Shown: positions 1-12,051, numbered from the stretch's first letter. The stretch is 64,000 nt of DNA from Diphasiastrum complanatum (GCA_029204225.1 CM055110.1:16910309-16974308); one strand, 5' to 3'. Numbers and translations are program-made. Notes: a model not told the origin generated them from the letters alone.

Positions 1-19
1 GATCTTAAGCCATGAGATT

Positions 20-801
20 TGTTGGATTGTTCTCCTGATGATCGACTAATCATTTTTAATCTTCATCCACTACATTACCTAGCTCTGTAGTTTTATGCAT
101 GTTTCTACACAATCTACAGAAGTACATGGAAATTGCTCACAGGTGGATTCCACAAGAAATTTTTTAGAAAGTACTAACTGGACGGATGCCAACTCACTAT
201 GGCCAACTGGCCATTGTGATCTACGACCTAATCAGTTGTCCTACTGGATGCTCGTTATTGCTTAGTATAAATAGTTAATCATACGTCTATTGTTTCATTC
301 ATTCATGCAATGCATTGAAGTAGAATTTAGCAGCTCTCTCAAGCTTTCAAGCTTGAACACCCTTGAGCATTCTAGCTCAGTTCTTTAGAGTTCTTTTAGA
401 GTTTTCCCATTAGCACTTACTACTTATTAGTGGAAGAGCAAATCACACAGAGTTTTCAGAGATAGCTTAGAGTACACGGTTTTAATCCACAATTGTCTTG
501 TGCTCATCATTTTGCTAAATCAATCTATACTTTATTGCATTCAGTGTCATGTCAGAATCTCTGTGATCTCATATTGCTTTTGTCTGATAGTTCAATTCTT
601 CATTGTTTGGCTACGTAATCACTTTAGCTCTAATGATTTTAAAGTTAGTTGCTAAAAGATTGAACACGACTCTTGTCATTATGTTTTGTTCAAATTAATA
701 GGCGTAGTCACGCATTAGGAAAGGAGGCTCATTCTGCTGTGCTTGATAATTCGTTATTAAGCTTCGACTTGTCGTTATTGCATTATCACCTCTTTCCAAC
801 A
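20..801 (+). repeat. 5' LTR of a Ty1/copia element (family A)
   Basis: The segment starts TGTTGG and ends CCAACA, directly followed by a tRNA-iMet primer-binding site. It matches, in reverse orientation, the LTRs of the complete element at 20190-26425, and its 3' part (from about 478) matches 19664-19990. A TATAAATA motif at 266-273 is a plausible LTR promoter TATA box. The left end lies 19 bases inside the window, so no target-site duplication could be matched. Its internal region continues only to a short gag start, after which other sequence takes over, so the element is truncated or heavily rearranged. Confidence 0.85.
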
Positions 802-813
802 TGGTATCAGAGC
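802..813 (+). promoter_or_regulatory. tRNA-iMet primer-binding site (copia PBS)
   Basis: TGGTATCAGAGC immediately follows the LTR end. This is the standard copia PBS, complementary to the 3' end of initiator tRNA-Met. The 200 bases after it contain several degraded copies of the TATCAGAG motif. Confidence 0.9.
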
Positions 814-1037
814 TCTAATATATAATATCAAAGCGTACCTTCATTATATCAGAGCGATCTGTTATACCAGGTCTCTAATACTTGATATCTTTCATGATAT
901 CAAATCGATATCATTTGATACTTTCCACAATATCATATTCCTCAATTTGTGGTATCAAAATTTAGTATCAAATAGTTGATTTCTAGTTGATATCTCTCTC
1001 TTAACGTCATCGATATATAGACAAACTAAAGTTCCAA

Positions 1038-1124
1038 ATGGATTCTCAGAGTAAAACCGGTCTTATCATAGACAAGCTGAATGGATCCAATCACTACTTG
1101 TGGAAATTTAAGATGAAGATGTAG
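1038..1124 (+). pseudogene. copia gag start, truncated
   Basis: The frame opens with MDSQSKTGLIIDKLNGSN and continues YLWKFKMKM before a TAG stop. It is nearly the same as the gag start of the element at 20190-26425 (start at 25316, - strand), where MDSQSK and DKLNGSN are also seen. The LNGSNxxxWKxKM pattern is the usual copia gag N-terminus. Gag similarity fades after about 1120, and no further gag could be followed, so this is a 5' stub and not a functional gene. Confidence 0.75.
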
Positions 1125-3013
1125 TGGGCTATTTCCTTCCTAGCCTCAACCCAAGATCCAAGCATCAAGGAGATGAAGTTAGTCGTCACGTGGAGGTATC
1201 ATAAGAGATAGCATATCTCAGAATTCAGCATGTATGGAAGATCCACATCTAACTCTAACATCCATTAACACTACGCAGTAGCACTACATCCATTAAACCT
1301 ACGATTCACAATGATAATAGCTTACTCTTTCTCTCTCTCTCTCTCTCTCCCCCTTTCTCTCATGAAAAGCATAAGAAATGACAATCCCAAAAACATTCAG
1401 ATCCAACAATTAGCAAATACAACAAAAGCATGAGAGATGGATGAAAAGAGATAGAGAGCAAAGACATTTACAAGTCCATTTCATAAGAGAACCAATTTGC
1501 TTGTATTGAAATGAAGATCTGAACATGATTTCCAAACTCGAGTTTGGCACTATTTATAATATGTTAAAATATCACTTACAACTTGATGTACCTTGTAGAT
1601 CTCAAGTTATTTGAGCTTGATAGGATCTCACACATGTGGAGTTTGTTCCCACGTGTGAAAGAATGTACATAAGTCATTTTTATAAAGTTAGATTGATTTT
1701 AGCTTGATCTACACTAGTGTGGAATTGACCTTTGAGTAGAATCTTGAAAATTGGTCAAACTTTTGTAAATAGATTGGACTTCCATGTGAATGAGTTATTA
1801 CTCACACATGTCAAGATACCATTCAAATGTGTGGATAAGCTTCTAGAAGATAAGATTGGAAGATTTCATTAGATCCTATTTTATAGGGAATATTCCTATA
1901 AATGTGGAAGACTAGCTTTTTGTTTTCTAGCCAAAGAGAATAGTCAACTTTGGGAAATGAGCACATATGGCTCTCATTGGTGGATCTGGATGACTAGGCA
2001 CTCTTCACATGTGTGAAGGCTTGCTGGACAGTATACAGCTCGTGGATGTAGTTGATCTATAAAGGGATCAACCAAATCAATGAGAAGTTGATGTGAGATT
2101 GGCGAATTCTAGTTTTGTTGAGATTTCCACATTTGTCTTGAGTTTTGATGAATGAAATGCATTTGTATGTTAATGTACTTTACTCTCTGTAAACAGGCCG
2201 TACAGGTACTGTCCTCCACACATGTGAGGCCGCCCATCCATGTGTTTGATCATTTGATCCGTTGCTCTTGCTTAAATCATAGTGTAAAGCATGTAGATCA
2301 AGATCTAACATATAGAACTTGATAGAACTTTGGATCAAGCAATCAATAACTCTTAATGATTCATAGTACAATCAATTTGTCCTTTTTCTCTAAAAATTGA
2401 CATAATAGAGAGGAGGACCTTGGCCTCAAAATCCTATTGGCCCATTTCTACCTCCCTAACTATTCAAATTTAAAAAAGAGTAGGAACCCATTCAAAATTG
2501 GAGGAAACCAATTTGAATTCGAAATTTGGTGGGAGTCCCAACTTTATTCACTAACTTGACATTTAGGCTCTGCGACATTAAAAGTCCTGTAAAAAGGCCT
2601 AAAGTCCCTTTATTGACTTTCTAATTATCAAATAACTATGTGATCATCGAGTTGGACTTACACACGCAGGGTGCCATGGTTTTGGCTAGTCCTTCAAAGG
2701 ATTGGAAAATTTATGTAGGTTTTCGTTGTGGTTGTGGCAACTTGATGACGACGTCATCAAGTATGAAGTCCTTAAACTTTCTTGGGAGATCAAATGGAGG
2801 TTCCACAAATTTTTCTGGAACTTTGGGAATCATCCGCGTGAATGGGAGGCGGTGTGGTTGCCTCTTGAATCAATTCTTCGTCTATTGTATCCCAGAATTC
2901 ATCTGAATACATGTCCCATTTGTAGACTCTTGGTTTAAGTTGATAAGCTATTGTGTTGGGCACTTTAGAGGTGAGTTGCACATGAGCCAAAGGCCCTGGC
3001 GACTTAATCTCCT
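1125..3013. other. repeat-derived sequence without recognisable gene
   Basis: No coding region could be supported. There is a short (CT)n tract at 1330-1349. From about 1630 to 2240 the octamer CACATGTG and near variants recur. AT-rich spacer follows to 2640. ORFs near 2640-2990 overlap on both strands and matched no family I know. Confidence 0.5.
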
Positions 3014-3890
3014 GTGGAATGGATTTTGGTAAATAACGCTTTTGAACCTAATTTACATGTTTATGCAGATGACATAAGTGTCACTTTGGTAGTCCTATAT
3101 GTAAATGACATTATCGCTATTGGAAACGATCAAAATCTTGTTGAAGCCATCAAAGTCAATTTGAGCAAATTGTATGAGGTGGTAGATGAAGATCTCATTC
3201 ATTATTCTGTAGGTTTAGAAGTATGACAAAGTAGAAATAATATTAGACTTTTACAAAGCAAATATGTTTATAAAATTTTGAAGAGATTTCATATGTATGA
3301 TTGTAAGCCATTAGCTACACCTAGTGAGGTGATTTATAAGAGTGGTCCACATGATGTTAGTTTGTTTCTTCAATTGATTGGAAGCCTCATTTATCTTATC
3401 ACCACACGACCATATATTTGATATGGTATAAGTTTCGTTAGTCAATTCATGGCAACACCAATGATAGTAGATCGTTGGAAAACAGCCAAACAAATTTTGA
3501 GGTATGTGAAAAGAGCACCTAAATATGGTTTCCGATACAAGACATGATGATTTGCCAAAAGTATGGGGATATGTTGATGCTAACTAGGCAAGTATTATTG
3601 ATGATAATTGATCAATTACAAGTTATTGTACCTTTAACAATGGCAATGGTTGTTTTTTTATGGTCTAGCAAGAAATACAATATTTTATCTCTTTTAGCCA
3701 TAGAAGCTGAATCTAAGACATTGAGTTCATTAATCAAGAATTGTATGACTACGACAATAACTTAGTGAGATCATCATAAGACAAATGCAAAGTATGGCAA
3801 TGTTTAGCAATAGTCAAAGTGACATACAACTAGCTTAAAATCCAGTCTTTTATGTTAGAATGAAACATACTGAGGTGATAATCAGTGCGT
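3014..3890 (+). pseudogene. copia reverse transcriptase/RNase H remnant
   Basis: Translated pieces follow the C-terminal half of copia pol in order. First comes an RT segment with LYVNDIIAIGND, the degraded YVDD catalytic loop (here YVND). Next is LIGSLIYLITTRP, then SQFMATPMIVDRWKTAKQILRYVK, then WSSKKYNILSLLAIEAE of RNase H. Last, at about 3810-3880, is a stretch like QLAxNPVFxxRxKHxEV, the copia RNase H end. Several stops and frameshifts separate the pieces. The element has lost gag, protease, integrase and the RT N-terminus. It resembles the family B pol at 27108-28135 more than family A. Confidence 0.8.
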
Positions 3891-5220
3891 GAAGAAAAAG
3901 TTTGTGAGGAGAGTTGATCCTATCTCTCATCTTGAAAGGTCATTAGAAAACTTTTTCCTTGTACATTGAAAATCACTTGAACCAAAATGTGTCTTTCTTG
4001 GATGATTTGTTGTGTCATATCACTCAATATCATGAAACTTGCACACCAAGCTCAAAAGAAAAGAAGTGACAAACAAGATCGTAAGTAGCTTTGCCATGCT
4101 TGTTGAAAAATGAAAGGAAAACCTTGCAATTTAAAAGGATAAATATAAATAAAAATACGTTTTCAACTCAAACTCACTAGGAAAAAACACTTGAGTGTTG
4201 AGAGAATCATCATAGGAACTTAGTGCTACCTTGATAAAATTAATTTGTATATACTATTTTAATTAAAAGACGAGATATTATTTCAATGTAAAAAATATGC
4301 CAACAAAATATTTTCATATTATGAATAATGCTTATATGGAGAGAAGAACCTTACAATCCATAAGAATTCGTGTTTTGTAAGATTTATCTCACGCACAATA
4401 GCTTTCAACAGATTGATTGTCACTTACTGAATCTATTTTCAATCAAAATTTGATTAAGACTCTAATAGTTTGTATGACATTTTCCTTTCACGAAATACTA
4501 AATTTTTTTAAGTATCTTTCTTGGGTCGACATTCACACGAGTAAAAGCGCCCACCCCATCAAGCATTCCTCTTTACGAGATGATCTCATAGGGACCTTCC
4601 CCTATATTTAATCACAAAAAAAATTCAAACTTTTGGAGTTTGGAATTCTCAAGCTCCAAGTTTTAAAATTTACTCTCTTGTGTGGCGCTTGTGGGGTTTT
4701 TTTAGAGCCTAATATAAACCCACTGATTTTCTTTTTTCAAAGGCTTTTTAAATTGCCAAAAAAAGTCTTCACTTGCCATTGGGCCTTCAACTTGCTCGGG
4801 CACACGCCCTCAAACACCCGCCCTCAGGCAGTGTGCCCTCTGAGGGTGGAAGACCCTCGAGGGAAGGCCTCCTCTCCGAAAAAGATTAAACCTTCTTGAG
4901 TTTGGGATTCTCTAGCTCTAAGTTGTTGAATTGAGTGTGTAAGTCCCTTGATGCTCATCAAGAACTCCTACATTATGATTCATGAATCATCTCATACAAA
5001 TTATTATTATTTTTTTGCATGCATGTTAAACAACTAATGGTCGTTATATACAACATATACAACTTGGCAATGCCATTTATGAAGCTAAGCTCCTTAGATG
5101 TCCCTACACAGTGGTCTAGATTCGAGGTTGCACCTTTCCGATGGCAGTGAACAACTTTACCCATACACCCTAATACACCCGAAGTGCGATGACCTCATAC
5201 AAAATTCTCAATCTTAGGGT
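3891..5220. other. intergenic; no gene recognised
   Basis: AT-rich sequence precedes the SWIB gene. A GC-rich patch at 4795-4880 carries repeated GCCCTC/GAGGG words and stands out from its surroundings. No coding sequence could be supported. Confidence 0.4.
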
Positions 5221-5452
5221 TTAACATGATAAGACTTCATTAAATCCTCAAACAAATAAAGCGTCCAATTTAATAAGGCTTTTCCCTCCTATGATCTATC
5301 TCTCGCCTGCTTCTCCCTCCCTCTGGTGGCAAGCTTTCTCGTCTCGTCTCGTCGCATTTCTCATATTTGAGTTGCGATCCTCTGCTACATCACCATTGTG
5401 CAGGCGCTAAACCCTCACTCTTGTGTTCATCGTGCTACGTTTTTTGTCAGAG

Positions 5453-5573
5453 GTACGAGGATCGTTTGCTTTGTTCATTTATGTTCGTTTTGAATGCTGT
5501 CGTTTGCTCATAAGAAGTTCATCATTATTTTTTTTCTGTGATATCAGTTAAGAATATGGTGCCGTGGTTTGCA
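5453..5573 (+). other. possible 5'-UTR intron of the SWIB gene
   Basis: A donor-like AGAG|GTACGA at 5453 and an acceptor-like GGTTTGCAG at 5573 flank a T-rich stretch just before the ATG at 5589. Plant SWIB and other housekeeping genes often have a leader intron. The segment also contains an ATG at about 5555 that opens a ten-codon frame ending before the real start, which splicing would remove. Only transcript data can settle this. Confidence 0.35.
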
Positions 5574-5588
5574 GAACAAGCCTAGAAA

Positions 5589-6977
5589 ATGCCACCTCCA
5601 GCAGCGGCAGCCACAACAAAAGCGGCGGCAGCCGTAGTGGCGGAAAAGCTAAGGACGGCAGCCAAGGTTGTGAAGCCTTCCGGCTTATCAAAACCAATTT
5701 TGGTTTCTGCGGCACTCAAAAAGTTCTTGGGAGGGCAGGCGGAGGCTTCTCGCACCGAATCCATGAGAAAACTATGGGAATATGTGAAGAGCAATAACTT
5801 GCAGGTAAAATCTGTTTCCAACATTTGTCATTACGAATATTTTCCCCATTGTTTAATCATTTGCTTGCAACATATGTCACTTTCTCTCAATCTTGGATAC
5901 CAGACACAGATAGAAGATTCAAAACTCGGTGCATAGCGTAGGTGATGTTCTCGTTGTGTTGAGGAAGTTTGGGAGTTATTGTTTTGCTGCTGGAGTAAGA
6001 TTGCGTAGTATATTTTCCGGATATAACCTATGACATACCATTTATTAAAGCCACAGCACATTTAAAACGTTTCGTGATTTTCAATGTAGAATGTGTATCA
6101 GCAGTGGCTATTACTGCTAAACTTTTTATTTTCCCTCTCATCGAAGTTCTTCTAGTCAAGAGATTTGGGGAACAACGCTCTCATATTTGGTTCAATCTTG
6201 TAATTTGGCTCTGATATACTGCAAGCCTAATTTTAACGAAGATCGTGGGCCTTTTCTTTCACTATGTGAGTAATTTCTATCTAATCTATACAGTCAATTT
6301 CTTCCAGTTGTATTCGGATTCGAGTTTGAAAGGAAGAAGGAAATAGGAAAGTTTGTGCGTATGTTGTGCTAGAAAGATATATCAATAATGTTGTAGAGGT
6401 AGTTGAAGTGTGTTGTTGTAAAAGCTGTTTTTCACTCACAGAGAAATGACAAGTACTGAAAATATTTGGCTACCTTTATGTGCTAATGAACCAATATTCG
6501 TTTGTTGGAAGGAAAGTATGGGGTATTTGCAAGTGTCACATGGACGAATTTCTTTTCTACACCCCATAGGGAAGGAATTGCAGCTATTGCAAAGGATATG
6601 GCAATTTTGCTCTTGAGTGCAAGAAAAAGCAAGCTGATCATTAAAAAGGATACATGGAGCAATCTGGGAACTATGTAGATGGAGTTGCAAAGGAGGGGCA
6701 AGATGACAATAAGCAAATTGACCTTTTCTCTATTGCATTGGCTACACAAACCACTTAATGGTGGTTGGTACATTGACTCTGGTGTTTCAATGCACATGAC
6801 TCCTTACAGGGATTGGTTCAGTTCTTTTGGAGAGTTAAGTGATGGACAATTGTGCTTGGGTGACAATCCTACACGCAAGGTCAAGGGCAAGGCCTTAATT
6901 TTAATCAAGCTTCTACTAGCGAAGTGTGCCCGCCGATGGCTGGTGGCCGATGGTGTGTGTGTGTGTGTGCGTGCAGA

Positions 6978-7044
<67 letters not shown>

Positions 7045-7989
7045 ATGGTACAGAGACCAATTCCATGGACAACTCTTCATTTCTCTAAACTCTGCTCTAA
7101 CTCAATCGCAGCTACACTCTAAATATTAGCTTTTTGCCTGGTCTCAACAAAATGAATGTTATCATCTCTGTAGATCATGCGTCTGCCTGTATCCTTTGCT
7201 TCCTAGAGGGCCTTTTTGCGTTCCACAACTTGTACATAAGTAAGAACTTCATCTAGAAAGATCTTAGTATCTTTTAGTTTAGATCGGCGTTGTAGCACAT
7301 CTCGCCTAGACTCCAGTGAAGTGAAGCGTAAGACAAGAGTATTAACGTCCTTCGTGGTATGCCAAGCTGTGTCCAAACCTTTGCTATTGTGCTGAAGGTT
7401 TTTGTCCAAAAACTTTTTGGCTGCCCACAAAGCCTTCCTGTGGTGTTGTTCTTCACTTTCCTGGACTGTTTTTGTGGGTATTCTTTCTTTAGCCTCTGTG
7501 ACCTCTTTCTTAACATCTTCGATGGAAGATTCTAGTCGCTGAATATGTGAAAGCACCTGCTGGATAGTCTTCTGTTGAGCATCGATCATTGCCTTCTGAT
7601 ATTCCACTATCTTATATAGTTTGTGTGTGTCTTCACACAGTAGAGGGATCAAATGGGTCAAATGAGGGAGCTCTTTTGTTGGAGTGGATGGAGGAGACAT
7701 AGCAGGGATAGGGTTTTGCAAAGGCGTGGACATCACTGCAGATGCAACAGTTGTAGTCAGCACTGTGGCTTGGCAGGAGTTGCTGAAACAGAGGGCATCC
7801 CTTCATTAGTAGCAACAACAGGCGTTGCAGCTGTAACTACCCTCCCTTTGCGTGGAGCCATTCCAAGATGATTCAATGTTTGAAGTCAACCACCAGCGAT
7901 GCCAGAATGCCACGATTCAGCGGCGTAGCATCAGGGCTGCAGCATTGTGCCTTCACACTAGCACCAGGCGCTGCCCTGAGCAGGTCAGG

Positions 7990-8032
<43 letters not shown>

Positions 8033-10096
8033 GTGTGATATAGGGGAAGTAGGCATGACATAGGGAGAGAGAGAGGAGAGTGGTGAGTGTAGGTGCGACA
8101 TACCAAGGAAATCGCTACCGGGGCAAAGGAGATACTTGAGTTGATCCATTCAGATTTGTCGGGGCCAACCCAAACTAGATCTTTAAGGAGGGGCATATTG
8201 CTTCATGGCCTTTGTAAATGATTTCTCTAGAAAGGTTTGGGTAAATTTTTTGATGCAAAAATCTAATTTGTCAAGTACTTCAAGCAATTCAAAGAATTGG
8301 TGGAGAATTAAATAGGGAAGAGGATAAAGACGCTCAAATCTGATGTTGGTGGTGAATACATTCTTCGTGAATTTTGCGAGGCAAACACACCCTAGTAGAA
8401 CGAAATAGTCAAGAGGAAGAACTGAACCATAGTTGAGTGTGCTTGAAGCATGCTCAAGACAAAGGGATTGCCAAATTCTTTTTGGGCCGAGGCACTTCTT
8501 ACAACTTTGTTTCTTTTGAATCGAAGTCCAACGGAAGTCGCGGAAGGAAAGACACTTCAGGAGGCATTTAGTGGCGTCAAGCCCAAGGTGGGAGCTTTGT
8601 AGGTGTTTCTTTGTATAGTGTACTCATATCTTGAAGAATGACAAGAAGAAGTTGGATGCAACATCATCCAAGTGTATCTTTATGGGATACAATTTGTTAA
8701 ATGTAGTATAAGTGACCAACTATAAGATGACCTGAAATGTAAAGGATCGAACAAAAGAACCCAATACAAGTGAAAGCAATTGACGACAATGGGTGCCCTA
8801 TTTTGAGGTCATTTCAGTTTGACTGTTAGACTTGTAAGACTTGCTTCTAAAGAGAACTTTCTAGCTTTTGATAAGAATGTCATCATACGTTCCGTTCCGG
8901 AACCTGACCAAAAAATAATTAAAACAAAACGTATTTTTTTAACAAAGAAAAACCAGCGATACTGAGTGGAGATCTGATTGGTTGATAACCATCCAGATAT
9001 GCGCGATGACCATCACCTGACATGGTCTTCAGGATGACAACCATCGAGGGATAGACATGTGCGATTGAGACAACCATCCAGACATGCGCGATTGAGACAA
9101 CCATCCAGTTCCGTGCTTTCTTTGTTGTAGAATCATCAATTTATTGACACTAATTGCTACTTTCGGATGTTCTTTATGCTATGTTTTGAATTCGTTCATC
9201 ATGCGCATGATATGTGAAAAGGAAATTTCAAGAAATTAGTTAGCGTCGGTCCCACACTAGCATGATAACGGATTACCCACATCAATCACAGCCAACCAAA
9301 AGGAGGACGACTAAGGAGTCCTTACTGTGGTGGCCGGGCTTTTGATTATGAGATAAACCGACAGAACAAGATTTTGAAAAGAACTCTACTGATTTCTTGC
9401 ATATCAAGATGCGTCCCTCACAAAGAAGGAAGATGCGGGAGGCGGCAAGCAGCCAGCCAAGCTTCTTTCTTTATATATTAAAAAGAAAACTTTCCGAGCC
9501 AGTACATTCCGGAACGTTCCGACCCATTTTGGTCGGAACGGGCTTCTAAGCTATTGGGCAACGCAGTTCAGTTATGCATATGCACCTTATACTCATGCCG
9601 TACATTTCTGTATTTGTCAAAGCCTTTTTCAGAGGTGATGATCTTCACTGTCACTTTGGTATGAAACATAATGAAAAGTTATTGATCTTCATCAGGTCTC
9701 ATCAATCGCTTAATGCAAAGAAAATCAATAACTGTACTTTGAAACATTTTGTATGAATACTCTCGGAACATGTGTATATCTGTAAAGCTGAGGAGCTAAG
9801 GTGTTTATGGCTTTAAATTGTTCATTCTACTAGTATTTATGTTCTTGTTTTGTGCCAGCACAATTCCAAGGTTCCTTTTAGCAGCTATTTAAGTTGTTTG
9901 GTTACCTATTTGTTTCTGACATTTTCACATTGGTGCCTCTTACCAAAGTGCATGTTATTTGTTGCAGGATCCAAGCAACAAGCGAGAGATAATATGTGAC
10001 GAAAAGTTAAAGAACCTTTTTGGTGGCAGAGAGCGAGTCAGGTTTCTTGAAATACCAGGCTTGCTAAATGCCCACTTTCCAAAGAAGTCACCTTGA
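5589..10096 (+). CDS. SWIB/MDM2-domain protein, two exons
   Basis: Exon 1 is 5589-5804 and exon 2 is 9968-10096. Intron 5805-9967 has GT (GTAAAA) and AG (TTGCAG) borders in phase 0, giving 114 aa. Residues 1-30 are rich in Ala, Lys and Thr, which in this plant family often forms an organelle transit peptide. Residues about 36-111 form one SWIB domain: ILVSAALKKFLGG, then ASRTESMRKLWEYVKSNNLQ, then after the splice DPSNKREIICDEKLKNLF and FLEIPGLLNAHF. SWIB domains occur in SWI/SNF chromatin-remodelling subunits; the small stand-alone plant forms are reported in nuclei, mitochondria or plastids. Length and exon layout fit the small plant SWIB family (about 100-145 aa). The 4.2 kb intron is filled with retroelement debris, yet the coding exons look intact. 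The ATG at 5589 is preferred because it leads directly into the Ala-rich leader. Localisation is inference. Confidence 0.93.
6500..6925 (+). pseudogene. copia gag-zinc knuckle/protease fragment in the SWIB intron
   Basis: One frame gives CSYCKGYGNFALEC, a zinc knuckle in which the usual His is Asn. A shifted frame from about 6750 gives GWYIDSGVSMHMTPYRDWF, the copia aspartic protease with its DSG motif, followed by LGDNPTRKVKGKALI. The fragment ends at about 6925 where (GT)n and (GA)n tracts begin. Integrase of probably the same copy resumes near 8100. Gag N-terminus and the region between protease and integrase are missing. Confidence 0.75.
6982..7040. repeat. (GA)n microsatellite
   Basis: An uninterrupted GA run of about 59 bases, preceded by a short (TG)n run at about 6953-6969. 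It marks the junction between the copia protease fragment and the coiled-coil relic on the other strand. Confidence 0.95.
7119..7861 (-). pseudogene. coiled-coil, LINE ORF1-like protein remnant
   Basis: A 186-codon open stretch (7763-7203) is extended by a frameshift at its N-side to an ATG at 7861 (MAPRKGRVV) and by one TAG at its C-side to a final stop at 7119. The N-terminus is Pro/Thr/Ser-rich. The middle (YQKAMIDAQQKTIQQVLSH, IQRLESSIEDVKKEVTEAKE) is a clear coiled coil. The C-terminus contains RRDVLQRRSKLKDTKIFLDE and, past the TAG, EAKDTGRRMIYRDDNIHFV. That order of coiled coil followed by a small basic domain resembles the nucleic-acid-binding ORF1 protein of L1-type LINEs. No reverse transcriptase lies next to it, and (GA)n tracts flank the block on both sides. 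The family assignment is inference from layout and motif flavour. Confidence 0.5.
7992..8033. repeat. (GA)n microsatellite
   Basis: A GA run of about 42 bases, followed by a weaker GA-rich patch to about 8085. With 6982-7040 it brackets the coiled-coil relic. Confidence 0.95.
8100..8720 (+). pseudogene. copia integrase fragment in the SWIB intron
   Basis: Broken frames give KEILELIHSDLSGP (first catalytic Asp region), then RIKTLKSDVGGEYI (second Asp), and FWAEALLTTLFLLNRSPT, ending in LQEAFSGVKPK. These follow copia integrase core order. There are at least six stops or frameshifts, including TAG or TGA where Trp or Gln is expected. It is probably the continuation of the protease fragment at 6500-6925. 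Confidence 0.75.
8889..9541. mobile_element. possible MITE-like element with short inverted ends
   Basis: The left end (CGTTCCGGAACCTGACCAAA) and the reverse complement of the right end (CCGTTCCGACCAAAATGG) are similar. Each end also has a small GTTCCGGAAC-type palindrome. The interior has no coding sequence but holds a short tandem repeat (about 9055-9108, unit about 28 bases containing GCGCGATTGAGACAACC). No clean target duplication was found, so the call is weak. The block sits in the SWIB intron. Confidence 0.3.
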
Positions 10097-12051
10097 ATGG
10101 TTTTATGGTGAGTGATTTTTGATCAAGTTCTTTGATCAAGTACCTGATGAGTAATCAGTCATGGAGAATCAGAGGCAGATTATATGTTCCGTTATATGAG
10201 GACCTTTGAACCTCTTGTTATGAGACGACTCAGCTGCTAAACTTGACTGTAATCTTTGATCCGCTTTCTGTTAATGACAATCAAATGACACGACCATTTT
10301 GTAAAATTACTATGCTGGTCTCGACATGTTTCCTTAGTGTTAACTCGTAATTTTGCTCTCTCATCATTTGTCAATTCCTTCTGAGATGCTTTTATTTTTC
10401 TGAAAGGAGAACCAGTGTATTTGAAGCTTACTTTCAAGATAGATCCCTCTTCTGAAGAAAATTTATGAGATGAACCATTGACCTTAAGTTCACTAGATAA
10501 AGCATGTTCCTGGTGTACTTACTAAGCCCTACATAACAAATTTGGTTGCATGAATCAAATCAAAATACCTCTTGAGTGGGTAAATTTGGCCGATTATAAA
10601 TCATGCTGTTGTCAGTTGCTTACTATGATTATGCAAGGCCAAAGGACAATATCAATGAAGTAGGAAATACCTGTGATTTGAAAGTTTGCAAAAACTCCAC
10701 AGTCAACCACACTTTGGAGCTATTATCATGCAACACGAGTTGCCTGAGAAAGCTTTCCCATTTTCCATTTGTTGAAAAATAAATTTGTACCATACGAAGA
10801 TTTAAAAATCCCTAACATACATTTGCCCCTCTGAAAGCCTCACATGTTGGATATCATTAGTTTTCTTGTTTACCTTTCTTTTGGTAAGAATAGAATTTTG
10901 TCCAGAAGTACTAATGGCTTAGACCATTTTTATGTGACTTAGTGTGAGAAGTTTATGGCATCGGTGGAACTTTTGATACTCAAGCTCTGGAAAGTGATGC
11001 AGTTTTCTAGTAGTCATAGCTGGCAGCTGCTACTGATTAAGTAGTGAGACTCGAGGGATATTATGCTCAAGTATCAGGAATTAGTTTCTCTTGTACATAT
11101 TTATTCCTCGAGCAAGTAGATGAGGCCGTCGCTGGATTGTGCCAAATATCATTTGAACTTAATTGTGTTGGAAGCTGAAACATTGAGTACTTTCATTTTT
11201 ACAGGATGAGTTGGGGTTGCTTTAGTTGGCAAGATTTATACTTCCTCTGCTGTCAAATTAGAATGACAATAGTTGCTCACTGGCTTTTCTTACAGTTTCT
11301 TGACATTTGATATGTCAATGTTAAATCTTTTGTTTTGCACCACTTTGTTGGATTACAATATATTCAGACTGTTGTAGTGGTGGTTGCAATAGATGCAAGG
11401 AAAAATTCTGAATTATGCATTCTAGTTCGATAAACATCTGACAATTGACTGTAGTTGCAATAGAAATGAATCAGCATCTGCTGCTTATAGTACATTAGAG
11501 GTTAAAGATTAGAGTCTACCTGCAAACTTCATAGAACCAAAAATCTACTGCTAATAATGTTAGAAACTCTGGCAAGTTCGTACATGTGAACATCATCTAT
11601 TTTGACAGTAGGTATGAACAAACGTGAAGACTTCATAGCATGTCTTTACTGGTGCATAACTTCCGCTCCACTTGGAAAACTTTACATCCCTTACCAAGTT
11701 TGTAGAAATCTTCTCTTATCACCAAAGCAGACGGTGGAATTAATGATCTTAATTACTCCAACCAAATAGATTTATCTACTCTTTAGTATCAGAACTTTTG
11801 CTAGATGAGCAATCACATTGCCGATCTCTACGACTTTGCCTTACATGCTTTTGTATATTATATGTACACCACCCAAACCATCATCTCTTGCACCAAACAA
11901 GATAGACTTCCTGGAGTCTTTTTTTACAAGTAGTCATAATGTTAAGCTCATTTTGAATGGTAGTTATTAAATCATTGTGCAACACACGATTTATCTTGCA
12001 CTCGTCCCTTTTTAAGCTTTTAGAAATATTGTTGGATTATAGCTGGTGAAC
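10097..12051. other. 3' flank of the SWIB gene; no further gene recognised
   Basis: AT-rich sequence with no supported coding region. The first few hundred bases are presumably the SWIB 3'-UTR, but no polyadenylation signal was distinctive enough to assign. Confidence 0.4.

Noticed and set aside
5564-5797. A 77-codon frame overlapping SWIB exon 1 in another phase
   Set aside because: It is a shadow of the SWIB coding exon.
6679-7129. Frames with long Arg-Glu repeats
   Set aside because: The repeats come from translating the (GA)n microsatellite; only the copia protease part at the start is meaningful.
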